The notes under the pieces are model-generated. The model was not told the origin of the DNA. It ran no database searches and was given only the letters and a program-made list of their open reading frames with translations. From the NCBI GenBank assembly GCA_026419785.1, contig JAODTK010005803.1, forward strand, positions 1-64,000: 64,000 nt of DNA. The letters run 5' to 3'. Origin of the DNA: Sclerodactyla briareus. Its lineage: Eukaryota; Echinodermata; Holothuroidea; Dendrochirotida; Sclerodactylidae. This document shows positions 12,401 through 23,400 of this stretch, in pieces (position 1 is the first letter of the stretch; each line of letters opens with the position of its first letter). Made by a program: the position numbers and the translations under genes.

Positions 12401-12789
12401 AAAAACTTGAGCCTTAGTAATGAATTCACCTCAGCCACTCTGTTTCTTTTTCTTTTCTTGCGATTTCGAGGCTATTCAGCAATTTTCTCTGGAATTAATC
12501 ATTATTAATGTCAATGGTGATTTTCTCTAGATGTGCCATTTTCAATAACATAATTGTGGAGGTGCGCGTTGTAAGAGTTGCCGAGGTGCATCCCCTTTTC
12601 CGTCCCGAAAGACCAACTCATTTGTCATAAATTTGGCATATCAATTAAAATGCCCGGACTCTTGTGTACAAGATATCTCTTTGATCGTTAGATGCATTGG
12701 TTATGTCGTTCGGAGTATATAACAACTTAACCCCTAAATGAAGGGTACAACACGCAACTGAGTTAATTCCGGGCTGGATATATCTAATT
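9400..12789. other. No gene or repeat family recognised
   Basis: Moderately AT-rich sequence with only short, unrelated open stretches on both strands. I found no domain motif, splice-bounded exon, RNA gene or inverted repeat that I could support here. Confidence 0.5.
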
Positions 12790-13130
12790 GATTAGTCTAA
12801 TTTTTGCCTGATTTCTGTGATATTTTTGAAGTTCGTTGGATTTGGACGAAACTCGGTGGAGATGGTTTATCTATAGTCACCAAATAAAGTTCTACAGTAG
12901 GGAGAGGTCACCAAAAGTCATTAATGTTACCTAATTCGCATTTACCTATCTAATGTGCATATTTAATGCCATATTTTAAAGTTGGTTGTAATCCTCATGA
13001 AACTTGGTGGAGATGGTCCCAACACAACCTTTATCCTGATGACTTTAAACAAACAGGGTAAGGTCACGCACGGTCATTCATGTAAATATTTGCATAAATT
13101 ACACAATTTTTCGAAGTTTTGTTGAATTGC
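12790..13130. repeat. Dispersed repeat family C, copy 3
   Basis: Contains two related sub-blocks, AAGTTCGTTGGATTTGGACG then 'AAACTCGGTGGAGATGGT' (about 12828-12867), and 'AAAGTTGGTTGTAATCC' then 'GAAACTTGGTGGAGATGGTC' (about 12978-13019). AGGTCA-like words and TTTGCATAAATTA follow. It is related to 3090-3330. Non-coding as far as can be seen. Confidence 0.5.
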
Positions 13131-13731
13131 CAGTAACAATTGGTATGAGTGCAGTTAGGCTGCTCGTAGAGATTTTAGAGATAGTACACACACCCATTCT
13201 ATCGCCCAAAAGGTTGATTTAATACCATTTTGGGCGATAGCACAGGGTGTGTGGTAATCTGATTACATAATGCTTTGGGGGTTTGGTGCTCACATTGAGC
13301 AAGCGTTTTTTCATAAAACCGTTATGTCATCAAAGTTCATTCAAGGTCAACAACTGCCGAATATACATTTTCTGCAATAACTTCCAGTGGCAATATGGCT
13401 AATATTTTGGGACATGCTGCATATTATCAAAGTAACATTTTTCATGGAAACCGTCTGTCATCACAGGTCATTCAAGTTCACCTATGGACCCAAAACTGTC
13501 AAATAATAACATATCCCGCACTAACCTCTAGGACTTTATGGCTAACCCTATTTAGGATTGTTATCGTCTTTGGGCACCCTAGCTGACGCTTCTGCTGCTG
13601 ATATCACTATTATTGAAGCATCTATTAATAACAATGTTGCAGACCTATCTCTATTTGGAGTTTAACTCATTTCAACCCCGGTAGTATGTAATTTCCATTC
13701 CTCTTAACGTAGTATTTTCCTATTGAATGGG
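13131..13731. repeat. Repeat D, tandem copy A (about 600 bp)
   Basis: Begins CAGTAACAATTGGTATGAG and runs to the next occurrence of the same start (CAGTAACATTGTAATGAG at about 13732). Shared internal words include 'TTTGGGCGATAGCA', 'ATAATGCTTTGGGG', 'GTTATGTCATCAAAG', 'GCTGATATCACTATTATTGA' and 'TCTATTTGGAGTTTAACTCA'. The open frame 13395-13586 inside it is not supported. Confidence 0.7.
13186..13254. other. Inverted repeat around TATCGCCCAAAA
   Basis: The left arm ends TATCGCCCAAAA (about 13200-13211) and the right arm begins TTTTGGGCGATA (about 13232-13243), a perfect 12-base complement. Less perfect pairing extends outward through the ACACACCC / GGGTGTGT words. The left arm is absent from tandem copy B. 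It could be a small embedded palindromic element or a structured repeat boundary. Confidence 0.5.
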
Positions 13732-16250
13732 CAGTAACATTGTAATGAGTGCAGATAGGGTTCTCGTAGAGATTGTTTATGGTATTTTTTGGGTTTAGTG
13801 GATCAAACATCTGAATACGATGTCCAAAGGTCAAAGGTCAAGTCTTAGGAATGTGCTTATTTTAGGAGTTAGGGCAAAGAAATAAAACTGTCTATTTTTG
13901 GATATGTGATAGATCTCTGTCCGCTGCTATATAGACGAAAACCAACTCCTGCTTCGCTCTGACACTTGGTCTTCAGTTTACACTGGGCCAAGGTTTATTT
14001 AATACCTTTTGGCGATAGCATAGGGGGTGTACCTGATTATAATGCTTTGGGGTTTGGTGGCAATCAAGCGCTGTTCACACTTTGTGCTATCGATACGATC
14101 GAGACGATAATTATCGATGGAGTGTTCACACTTGTGCGATAAAATATCGTACGATATATTTATCGCCGTCTCGGCGCTGAACATAACGGAGCAAAGTGGT
14201 GTGATTTTATTTGAGAAAAGCATTTTCCCCTTTTGAGGCTTTTTTGTCGCTTCAGGCATTGGAAAAGCCATGGTCGCAGAAATTCTGAATACCAAGATTG
14301 TCATTTCAATGCAATTCGAAGCTTGTGTGCATTTCTCGGTACTTGTAGGAGCCGTGAAATAGGGTTTATCGAACCATTTAAAAAGCAAAACAACAACAGT
14401 TATAGCATTGTCTCTAGTCGTGGAGACATCCCGCGCAAATAGGGGCACCTGGAATACAACTGTTTTCTGGACATTACTTTACTTCATTCCATACATAAAT
14501 TTTCTCATGATTCATTCTGACCAAAACACATCGTTTTTCAAGGAGCGCATTCCTGGAAGGCACTTTAGCTGCTGCGACCACCCGCGCTTCCAATCACCCA
14601 GTGCTCCTCTGAGCAAGTGACCAGGCTGAGCCGTCCCTTCCCCTAACTCCCTGAGGTACCCCTGCAGCTGCGCCACCATGAGTACTTGCCGACCCGGCAG
14701 CTTACTGCCCTACCCAGAGGTCTCGAGGAGACGGAACGCGGGGGACGGTATCGTCCACCGGGAGTTCCCCCATATTGCCCCAAAAGATGCGCAATTGAAG
14801 ATCACCAATCAGGCATCTGCCCTCACCATCCCCGCCTACCTTTCGTTAGACCCACAGTCTTAATTAGCAACGGTATCCAAGATACGGCGAAGTGATGTAG
14901 CCAAGAAAGTATTCAGTCTCCGCCTCAGTTTTAACATGAGCATTCATGCCTCAAACTAGAAAGTAGGAAGACTGGAAGTGCAAATTCAGCTGAAATTGGA
15001 GCTTGGTTACTTTGCTCAGAACAAGCATGTTAAAAAATATACAGCTCACCTGTTTCCCCTTCTACTTTCCTCACTGACCTACAAGACATCATTTACTGCG
15101 TTAGTCGACGATAAGCCCCTCCCCCTCTATAGGCTATTTCCGTTGCCTTCTTCGTTTCTTTTCCCCCTTTTTCTTCACATAAGGTTAGGTTTAGGTCCCC
15201 GTCAAGACGTCAGGCTGTTGATCGACCCTCTCTGGAAAAACTCCCTCCTACTCTGCCTCTCTCGAAGGACCAACCCCCCAACCCCAGCCACTCACTACCA
15301 ACCGCATATCTCCTGCCTTTGTGATACATGATCTTTGATAGTCCGCCCGACGCAACATTACCCTCCCCTTTACCTCACTGGTCACGCTCCTATTGTATAT
15401 TGAGATGGCCTCATTGATTCACAACTGAAATAATGTTCCGTAGTTCCATGCATGCGGCATAGGCCTAGAACTCATCAGAGGCCATTTCTTCCCCGGATAC
15501 GTCCACTACCCAATATCATGCTCAAAACCCCTGATTTTACACTAAACCCCTTTTTCACGCCAACTTTCCTCCATCGCCTTTTTGGCGTTCCATACTCTTT
15601 GCGAATTGCGCAAGTTTATCACCTGCATTGCGCCATTTATCGCATCCGATAATTTATCGTACGATAAAAGTGAAATATTCCAACCTCGACTCGATAAATT
15701 GATCGTATCGTTCGTTGTACCGTATCGCACGGTGTGAACACTCCTATTGAATAACACTTTTTAACTCGACGTCCGATAAATTATCGTATCGATCGTATCT
15801 ATCGTACGCACAAGTGTGAACAGCCCTTCACTTGGCAGCGTTTTCCATAAAACTGTTATGTCATCAAAGGTCATTCAAGTCAACAAACTGCCGATAATAA
15901 CATTTTCTGCACTAACTTCTGTTGCGATATGCTGAGATTTTGGACATCTGCATATTATCAAGAGTAACATTTTTTATATAGAAACCGTCATGTCCTCAAA
16001 GGTCATTTAAGGTCACGTATGGACCCAAACTGTTAAATAATACAATTTCCTGCACAACCTCAGAGACTTTATGCTAACTATTTAGGTAATTGTAAGTCTT
16101 GGGGCACCCCTAGCTGACCATATGATGCTGATATCACTATTATTGAAGCATGCTATAACAACAAGGATGTGTTGCATAACTATCTCTATTTGGAGTTTAA
16201 CTCATTTCAACCCCTGTGGTATGGTAAGTTCCTTCATCTTAACTAGTATT
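13732..16250. repeat. Repeat D, tandem copy B, interrupted by a TIR element
   Basis: The copy matches 13131-13731 up to 'GGTTTGGTGGCAATCAAGCG' (ending 14070). It resumes after 15824 with CACTTGGCAGCGTTTTCCAT and continues through TGCTGATATCACTATTATTG to about 16250. An extra segment of roughly 180 bases (about 13790-13975) is not in copy A. Confidence 0.65.
14071..15824. mobile_element. 1.75-kb DNA transposon-like element with palindromic TIRs
   Basis: The left end reads CTGTTCACACTTTGTGC (14071 on). The right end is its complement, GCACAAGTGTGAACAG (about 15808-15823). Each arm holds a second internal block: GTGTTCACACTTGTGCGATA at about 14122, and the complement of GCGATACGGT-type sequence near 15730. 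Both arms are rich in ATCGTACGAT / ATCGATACGAT palindromes, so they extend over 100 bases. Tandem copy A keeps a near-empty site (about 13291-13305). The interior has no clear transposase. One minus-strand frame (15542-15757) ends NSQRVWNAKKAMEESWREKG, faintly like a Myb/SANT-type helix as found in some transposon proteins; this is weak. Superfamily not assigned. Confidence 0.7.
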
Positions 16251-17113
16251 ACTATTTGTAACAGACAGATTTCATCTATTGTCAGAACCTGCCCTTTTTA
16301 CCTTGAGTTTCCACTTCTGCCTGTCTCACCCCTCCTCCACCCCCCCCCCTTCTATACTGACCATAAAGTGTTAACTACTCAAAAAACTGTGGCTGAATCT
16401 TATCAACTGGAGCCCTCTTATAGCAGTGTTAAGATTACCCTACATGATTGCACGATTTTGCAGTCATTTGTGTTTACTTACTACCCGGGTGTAGGTTACG
16501 CCTGCAGTAGAGAGCTACAGTAAGTGTGTGATACAGCTGGGAAGTAACTCCCTAGGTAAGTGCGGTATTTGGGTGTTACTGGAAGTAATAGAGTGGGAAT
16601 GGGCAAAATCTTCAGTGGGTGACAGTGAGGATATACAGACAAACTATTAAATTTTCGGACATTATCCACTATGAGCAGTGGTCTGCCTTTAGTCTCGTCA
16701 AAATGTTTAACATTGTACCTCGGGTCACTAGGATTATGCAGTGTATATCAATTTGCTCCAATTCTGCAAATGTCATTTGTTGAATTCCGATGAACTGTAT
16801 TAAGTGTGGTTCACATTGGTCCTGAGAACAAGTTAAGGAGAAAATTGGTCAAACCTAAAGTTGAATACTGTGTCTAATTTGCATAATTTAGCATCTTATC
16901 CATTTTTCACAAAACTAATCAGTTCTTACGAATTTAACTTGGTCCACTGAATTAGTAGGTTGGTTCGTTAAATGAGAATACCAGAATCTTGAAGCAACTC
17001 CTTAAATGCCTTGTAATTGTTTGCATGGTGACTATTACTGGAAACCCGATAATCGCGTACCCAGGCGTAGACACTGGGGCGATCGCCTATGTTCAGGCCT
17101 TTGGTAAAAAAAA
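16251..17113. other. No gene seen; family C remnant
   Basis: About 16840-16950 has the TTTGCATAATTTA and 'GAATTTAACTTGGTC' words of repeat family C. The rest holds a C run near 16343 and nothing I can assign. Confidence 0.45.
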
Positions 17114-17356
17114 ATGATCGAGTCTGTCAGCAGAAAATTTGGTCATATTCACGTTTTGTTTCCATTCAGTTTATTTGTTTGTTTGTTTGGCCCTGCCGCC
17201 GCACTATCATATTTAGTGCCAAACGTCAATCAAGTAAACGTCCATACTGATGTTCACGACCCCTGCCCAGTTGTTTTTGGCATATTGCTTCATCAACTAA
17301 CATGTGCAGGCGGGTATACCTCCGACGTGTACATCCCCACGGAGTTTTTCGTGTAA
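17114..17356 (+). CDS. Hypothetical 80-aa ORF with signal-peptide-like start
   Basis: An ATG-started frame after an A-rich leader. Residues 11-32 are hydrophobic (a run with FPFSLFVCLFG followed by small residues PAAALS), which resembles a secretion signal with possible cleavage near residue 31. The remainder is short, with two cysteines and no family I recognise. It has no neighbours that suggest a function, and an ORF of this length is expected by chance in this much sequence, so it may well be spurious. Confidence 0.15.
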   Translation: MIESVSRKFGHIHVLFPFSLFVCLFGPAAALSYLVPNVNQVNVHTDVHDPCPVVFGILLHQLTCAGGYTSDVYIPTEFFV

Positions 17357-18950
17357 ATCAGGCTAACTCTGTATTTTCAGGTGAAAACCCACAAAATGGA
17401 GTGCAGCAGACATTCAGTAAAGCCAACTGAATGTTATTGCGCTAACGGTTGTTTCCGGTGGCGGCGGCTGAGACGGAGACGGCCGCGGCGCCCCCTAAAA
17501 CCATCATATTCGCGTACACTTCAGTGTTACAGTGTATAATTACTAACAGCTTTTTCAGGCAGGCGAGCCATTTTGTTATCAACAATAAGATTAGAAGTAG
17601 ACTAAACTCTAGCCAATAGTATGTGCGTGTTAGGAAAATGCTAGTTGGATTCCTTGTGGCCATTCCATATGTTTCACCGCAATGTAAACTAGTATAGCGA
17701 ATAAGCATTTTGCTGACGAAGGGTTGTTCATGGGCCTACTATAGTACACATCTGACGGAAAAGACAACACCGCGCACTTTTGGCCTCTCAACCAAAAATA
17801 TTAGTCAATTGATTAGAAAATGTGTAGGCCTTGTGCTACCGGCAAACTGTACCTTTATTGCTTACCCTCATTTTAATTCAATTATTTTTGGAGATGGCAT
17901 GCTTGATCATTGGGGGGGGGCATGATTACATAGGCCCCCCCACATCAAATATGGGGGAGGGGATGTGTTTGGAAAGGAGGAAAATGCAGTGAAGGCTGAA
18001 GGCACTTCAAGTAATGGCTAGTACTCCCGCTCCCTCGAACAAAGTTGGATCTGAGACCCCCGTACTGTGGAAATTCACCCTTGTTGGTCGTAATTCAACA
18101 GTGTACCGGGATGAGGAGCAGGTTCCCTAACTAGTACATTAGTACCCTCGAAATCACTATTCCTAGGTTCTGAGTCGGTATGGATAAGTGTTTCCAACAT
18201 CTAGTCCAAGATTGTAGACTTCACGTGTTAAACAAGTAACGTGTTATAACAGTTATAATACCATAGACCCATCGTCCCTGCATGGGTTCCCCTGTCGGGA
18301 TGTTATACATATATAGACGTAGTGGCAGGCATGTGGAAGATTAGATAACGAATAATTGAATAGAATATCACATCCCCATAGCACATGTCCTACGGTGAAC
18401 ACTGACACTCTGGTCCGCAGATGTCACGCACGATCTGCTACAACGGATTCTCTCCTATTCTATTCGTTGGTTGAAATGATACCCTTTTGTTGTAGCAGGA
18501 TCGAAGCTGGAAATGAATTAAACATAAATTTTAGGCCTTGAGAAAAAGCAAAATATTTCACCATTCTTTTCCCAAAATGTTGAAAATGATTAATTAAAAA
18601 TGAATTTATGAGAAAAAAGCCAAGTTATTTTTCCACCATCATTTCCCCAACACCTAAAAAGCCAGACTTCTGGGAATATGACTAAAAAAAGCTGACCTGG
18701 TAACCCTGATAATGAAGCCTACCATGGAGGTGGGGGTGCACCATGAAGAGGAGAGAAGGGGGGGGGGTATGTTTCTCAAATTGAGATAAAACAGTCGGAT
18801 GAAAACGATGCATTTGGAATTTGGGGAAGGAAACTCGAAACTGAGCAAGGCAGGAGTTAGCAGTTGCCTAAATATATTTTCTGATCATTGCTCATTCACT
18901 TCTCATTGAATGCACGAAATTTGTTCTCGCGCCTGGTAGTGATTATCGGT
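17357..18950. other. No gene seen
   Basis: Includes a G run at about 17911-17920 close to a C run at 17935-17941, and another G run near 18760-18768. Open frames on both strands are short and show no motif. Confidence 0.45.
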
Positions 18951-19089
18951 TGCCGGACACTCCCACCCGAACAATTCCCATCCGGACAATTCACACCCAA
19001 ACTTGACCACTAACTTTCGACCCTAACCGAATTCTGACCATAAAACATTCCGTGGGGTGGGAATTGTCCGGTGGGGAATTGTCCGGTCA
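18951..19089. mobile_element. MITE-like palindromic element (CCGGACAATTCCCACC)
   Basis: The left half reads CCGGACACTCCCACCCGAAC then 'AATTCCCATCCGGACAATTC'. The right half, read in reverse complement, is CCGGACAATTCCCCACCGGA then 'CAATTCCCACCCCACGG'. Each arm therefore carries two tandem copies of a CCGGACAATTCCCACC-like word, and the arms are inverted around a short core containing GACCCTAACC. About 140 bases with no coding capacity, which fits a non-autonomous TIR element. Target duplication not identified. Confidence 0.6.
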
Positions 19090-19613
19090 CGGACCTTAAT
19101 CTGCAATATAATTTATTTCGGGCCGGATACATCCGTCTGCCTCTTCGCGGTTGAACATGTTTTGTCCGCCGATTTAACTTTCAATTAACCTTTTCTGATT
19201 TGACACACAGTTTGTCTGATGATGAACAGATGGATACGAAAGACGGACAATCCATTCCTCTCCAACTGAGTCGAAGAAAAGCCTGTTACTGACACACATC
19301 CACTTCGGACAAACCCTCCGATGGTCTCTCGAAATACGATGAAAAGGAGTTGCCCCTTCTGGGAACGAGCAAAAGAGACGGAAAACCATGGTGTACACGA
19401 AACGTTCCGTTGGCATCGAAGCCGTGTGTCTGAAAGCTCGACTCACAGCGAGGCTAGCTAAGAGGACTGAGCAAGCAGGGATGTCATAACTGAGGAAGTT
19501 GTTGGGGAGAGACCTCTGACTGTTCCACTGCGTCGCGTTATGCCGTCCCTTGAACCCTGGTGGCGCTCCTAGTAATACACTTCGCGGACCTGTGGTGTCG
19601 AGACAGACCGCCG

Positions 19614-20286
19614 TCATGTCACCCTCTTCAGTCACTGCGATATTCTCGGCTGCGATGTTCGTCGTCGCTCTTCTCCTGGTGGCATTCTTCCTCCTCTTAA
19701 CCGGCAGCCGTGCTCTCCGGTACGTTCGCACTGAGGGGCGTATTCTACTCGCCCTCTGCGGACATTGCCAATCGTGGCGCGTTGACCTTGATAAACGTGT
19801 CCATCAATCTTATTCCTGTCGGGGACGCGATCTCCATACTGATGGTGTATGCTTTCATTCGCTGGGATATTCGGGTATATTTTCCTTAAACACGCCCTTC
19901 AAATTCTCGAATTTATTACTACTGACTATTCCTGTGCATCATTGGTCGTGCTCATCGTCATGCCGACTTCATATTTCGAGCCGACGGAGTAGTCGACGGC
20001 TCCCAAGAGCTCCAGGCGCTGGGGGCGGCTTGTCCTCCTGGGTGCAATGTTTTCGCTATGTCCTACGTCATTGGCCCGAAACTCGAACCAGAGAATATCC
20101 ACCTTTTGTGATCCATCCGGGAACTCATTTTTCACATTTGTGATAAACGTGACCCTGGTGAGCATACTCCAGGCTGGACTGAAATCCAACATCTCTATCA
20201 CCTTGGTCTCAACATTGGCGGGGGCGCTCTTCATGCTGTGGGACAGATCCTTGTTTTTGTCGCTCTCGCGAAAACGAGGGCTGTAA
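19614..20286 (+). pseudogene. Possible multi-pass membrane protein, GPCR-like (broken)
   Basis: GC-richer stretch that reads as a membrane protein if frame changes are allowed. From the ATG at 19616, a basic-flanked hydrophobic helix (FVVALLLVAFFLLL, residues about 15-28) is followed by SRALRYVRTEGR. After a frameshift near 19765 a second hydrophobic segment appears (TLINVSINLIPVGDAIS). A third contains TTDYSCASLVVLIVM. Another frame gives RRWGRLVLLGAMFSLCPT and a loop with a cysteine, then two more hydrophobic segments (to SRKRGL at 20282). Order and spacing resemble TM1 to TM5/6 of a class A receptor, but no diagnostic N1.50, DRY or NPxxY motif is intact. A possible donor, GTAAAT, lies at the end. 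The minus-strand frame 19174-19731 looks like a shadow. Confidence 0.35.
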
Positions 20287-20289
20287 ATT

Positions 20290-20997
20290 GTGTCGTTTCT
20301 TATCTTAGCAAGTGAAATCATTTTTATATACATTTCTCCAAGATTGCCATATTTCGTTTAATCCCAAATTGGCTATCGGCGTAAGGATCTTTCGTGATTC
20401 TAGTTGCATGTGTAGGGATATCAGTCCGCCACGGGCAACACAGTGGATCGAAGGCCGTTGCCAGTACTTCCTAATTATGGGAACCTAAAAGATCTGCTGT
20501 CGAGCATGTAAATAAACCATGTCTTAACATACTCTTGAAGTCAATATATATAATACTCATAATAATTAATAATAATCGCATAATAGTAATAGTTGATTGT
20601 ATATTATTATTATGATTGCGCTGTTATTAAACTGTATTATACCAGCGCTGAATCCAACGCATTGGACGTTTGTCTATGTACAACCGACCTGTTACTCAGC
20701 CTCCTTCTATGTCCCCCATTTATTTTAATAGTTTCATCTGCATTTGCCCGCCATTGAATCTCCGTTGAAGTCCCATGGGATGAAGTGGCTCTCTGAGCAT
20801 TCATCAGGTTGTGTGGCATAATGCAGAAGGTGGATCCAAGTTGATTCTGTAGAGTTGCAAGACTAGGCCGTGTTGATTTTACAAGCCTTTTTGATTCCTC
20901 GTGCATTGGCATACAATGTTTCTGACTCTATATTCTTATATCACGATGCTCTTTCTACTTGTTTCTGTAGTTACTTATCTTTAGATTACTAACTGAG
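20290..20997. other. No gene seen; AT-rich inverted words
   Basis: About 20555-20640 is strongly AT-rich with TCATAATAATTAATAATAAT and, nearby, TATTATTATTATGATTGCGC, which are partly complementary. It may be a decayed retroelement tail or a simple-sequence palindrome. Confidence 0.4.
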
Positions 20998-21060
20998 GCC
21001 CTTTCTTTATTCTTTGGAGAAATCAGAGGAATCTACGCAGTCATGACAAGTGTGTGTGTG
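20998..21060 (+). repeat. Fragment of the GACGAAGT / GTGTG repeat word
   Basis: GAGGAATCTACGCAGTCATG followed by a GTGTGTG run resembles GAAATCTATGTAGTCAC followed by GT-rich sequence at about 6375-6430, and AGAATCTATGCACACAGTCA at 58588. It appears to be a boundary word of that repeat family. Confidence 0.4.
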
Positions 21061-21119
21061 TTGGTTTGTTGTGTGTTTGGGGTTTTTTATTGTTGTCTCG
21101 CCTAAACAAAGTTCAGGAA

Positions 21120-22230
21120 GACACTATATCACTTACTCTGAGTGCGTGCGGTTCCACCAGAGAGGTTCGACGTTTCGCACTTACCAGAGGTTCAGCGAAC
21201 AACTCACACTCTCGTCGTTTTCAACGGAGAGCAACCATAATATATGACTTACTGTCAACCGATCCAATAGGGTCATAATCTACACAAACCGCCTACCATA
21301 GAGACAAAAGGATTTGACAATTTAGCGCGCTAGGGCAGACAGAAGGTCACAATCAGAGGGCAAACTCCTCGGACTACACCCACCCCCATCTTCGCACGTC
21401 ATGTCCCTACGAAATCAATCTGTCTCACATGTGCACCCATCAATGGACGTTGGAGCATATTGGCGTAGGAGCAGCATCAGTTAATAGTTTCAAAAAAGCG
21501 CATGTCCTATATTCAGAAGGCCCACTCCTGCACTGATACGTGTATTTAGAGTTCAATGGCCCGATATTCTGAATAATACAAATGAGACAGCTCAAAACCA
21601 TTCCCAGCTAATATTGGAGTTTTGTGCATAGCTGCTCTACTAGATTTATTTATTTCAAAAATTAGGAGGTAATTCATGGCAGGCTCCACGGGGAGGGGGG
21701 AAGGGGGGGGGGGGGAGGACGGCGGTGACCGGTCCGGGTTTGGGGAATCATTAGCCAGCACCAGACCTCCGACCAAGTGTCGAACATGTCAAAAGCTACC
21801 CGTAAACTCTACACAATACACTAATTTTTTTTGAAGTCATTTCGCGCCTTGCTATCAACTGAAAGACGGAATTTGTTTCATATCATTGTGAACAGTAAGT
21901 GTATCCATTTGTATTTTAGTTATTAGTCGTGCAAGAGGAACTTTGCATTTGCTGATTGTGCCGATCCGTCGGCATTCGGCATACGTGAATCGGCTGGACC
22001 AAAGTGATTTTCAACCCTTCAGTTTCATAGCAAATAAGTAATGGCAGATAGTGTAACTAACCAACGCCTCTCCTTTCGTAATATAGTATATACGAATCGC
22101 GAATCGTGTACAGTGCCAAAGCCAACCAAGCACACGTGATTCGACTCCACGTCTTGCTCTTCTGTGGTTAGCAGGAAAGCGATGTCTCCGTCAGAGTGAC
22201 GCATGCAAGTAACGTTACTTTAACGTTACA
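21120..22230. repeat. Dispersed repeat family A, tandem copy 1
   Basis: Runs from the region of 'GACGTTTCGCACTTACCAGAGG' through GCGCTAGGGCAGACAGAAGG (about 21326) to 'GATTCGACTCCACGTCTTGC' (about 22138). The same order recurs at 22500-23400 (GCGCTAGGGCCGACAGAAG, then GATTCGACTCCTGTTTTGCT), and the first part recurs at 39740-39985. The two copies are strongly diverged. The G run at 21702-21717 breaks the open frames across it. Confidence 0.55.
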
Positions 22231-22499
22231 ATATCACATTTTCTGTATTCACGGAATACTAAACCATTCTAAATGAGACGTGCTGTATGCGGAGCCAGAA
22301 GCTGGAGTCCGGCCGCTTTCCTCAACGATATTTCACAGATCCGCATACGGACGTGGATTATGAGATGTCAGCGTATATGTATGTAATGTATGTCATGTAC
22401 AGCACGAACTACTAGCCTATCACTACGATGCCGAGGACGGGCCCTACCTCTCTATTGCATGCGAACAAATCGAAACTTAGTCCTAGGCTCCCGCGAAAA

Positions 22500-23400
22500 T
22501 CTCCTATAAACTTAATTATGACCAACAATCAACACCATCACAACGATCCTAGGTCATAAAAGCACAACACAAAACCAACCGCATAAGGCAACATACAAAG
22601 GTTTTAAGCATCGCGCTAGGGCCGACAGAAGTGATCCCCAATCAGAGGGCAACACCAGCATAAAACATCCCCAATATTTGAAAACCATTTCCTCCTACAA
22701 TCATTGCCATCAGATGTGACCCAGAATCGTGAGGTACATGTTATTTAGCACAGGGGCATCGTCATTTCCTCTCATGGCATGCTCAGAAAAGTCAGAGGGT
22801 CCCCTCGTGCAACTGATACTATGATATTAGGCGGTTCATGGCTCGATTCTTTCTCATTTACTGACAGGAGAACATCAATCAAACCCCCCCCTGATTGGAA
22901 GTTTTGGGTATCACTGGGCTCTCTGTTGACGTTTTACTATCTCTTCAACTTGGAGGTATTCATAGGCGTCACGTGGTGGAGGGGGGACGTGGGGGGGGTG
23001 CATATGCCGCCCCCCACAGAGAATCTACAACATTAACAAGTAGAAGCCAGAAGCCGCCCAGATAACACTTCCAACAAAAACACACACCCCAAAACGGGTA
23101 ATCGGTGGAATTCAATCTTGCGTACTGATATCAACTGAAATACATGACTTGCTATCTTACATTAGGTATTCGTGCGAGAGGAAACTTGAACGTTGGGGGA
23201 AAAAAAATGATCACGCGCTGAGAACACACGAGTTTTCCATGTCAATTCTCATAGCAAATAGTATTAGCTATAGTGCTCCTCTAACTACGACTACTTTGCC
23301 GTGTGTACTGTATAGGAAAATCGAAATCGTGCAATAGCAGTCAACCAGCAACAGTGATTCGACTCCTGTTTTGCTCTTCTGTGTAGGCGGACAAGCCTCT
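22500..23400. repeat. Dispersed repeat family A, tandem copy 2
   Basis: Second diverged copy, roughly 1.2 kb after the first and in the same orientation. Matched words include CGATCCTAGGTCATAAA, GCGCTAGGGC-GACAGAAG, 'ATCAACTGAAA', CGTGCGAGAGGAAACTTG and GTGATTCGACTCC. No coding function seen; the frame 22779-23036 lies in this repeat. Confidence 0.5.

Noticed and set aside
19174-19731. 185-residue minus-strand ORF
   Set aside because: It overlaps the GC-rich membrane-protein remnant on the + strand, has no motif or hydrophobic pattern, and looks like its shadow.
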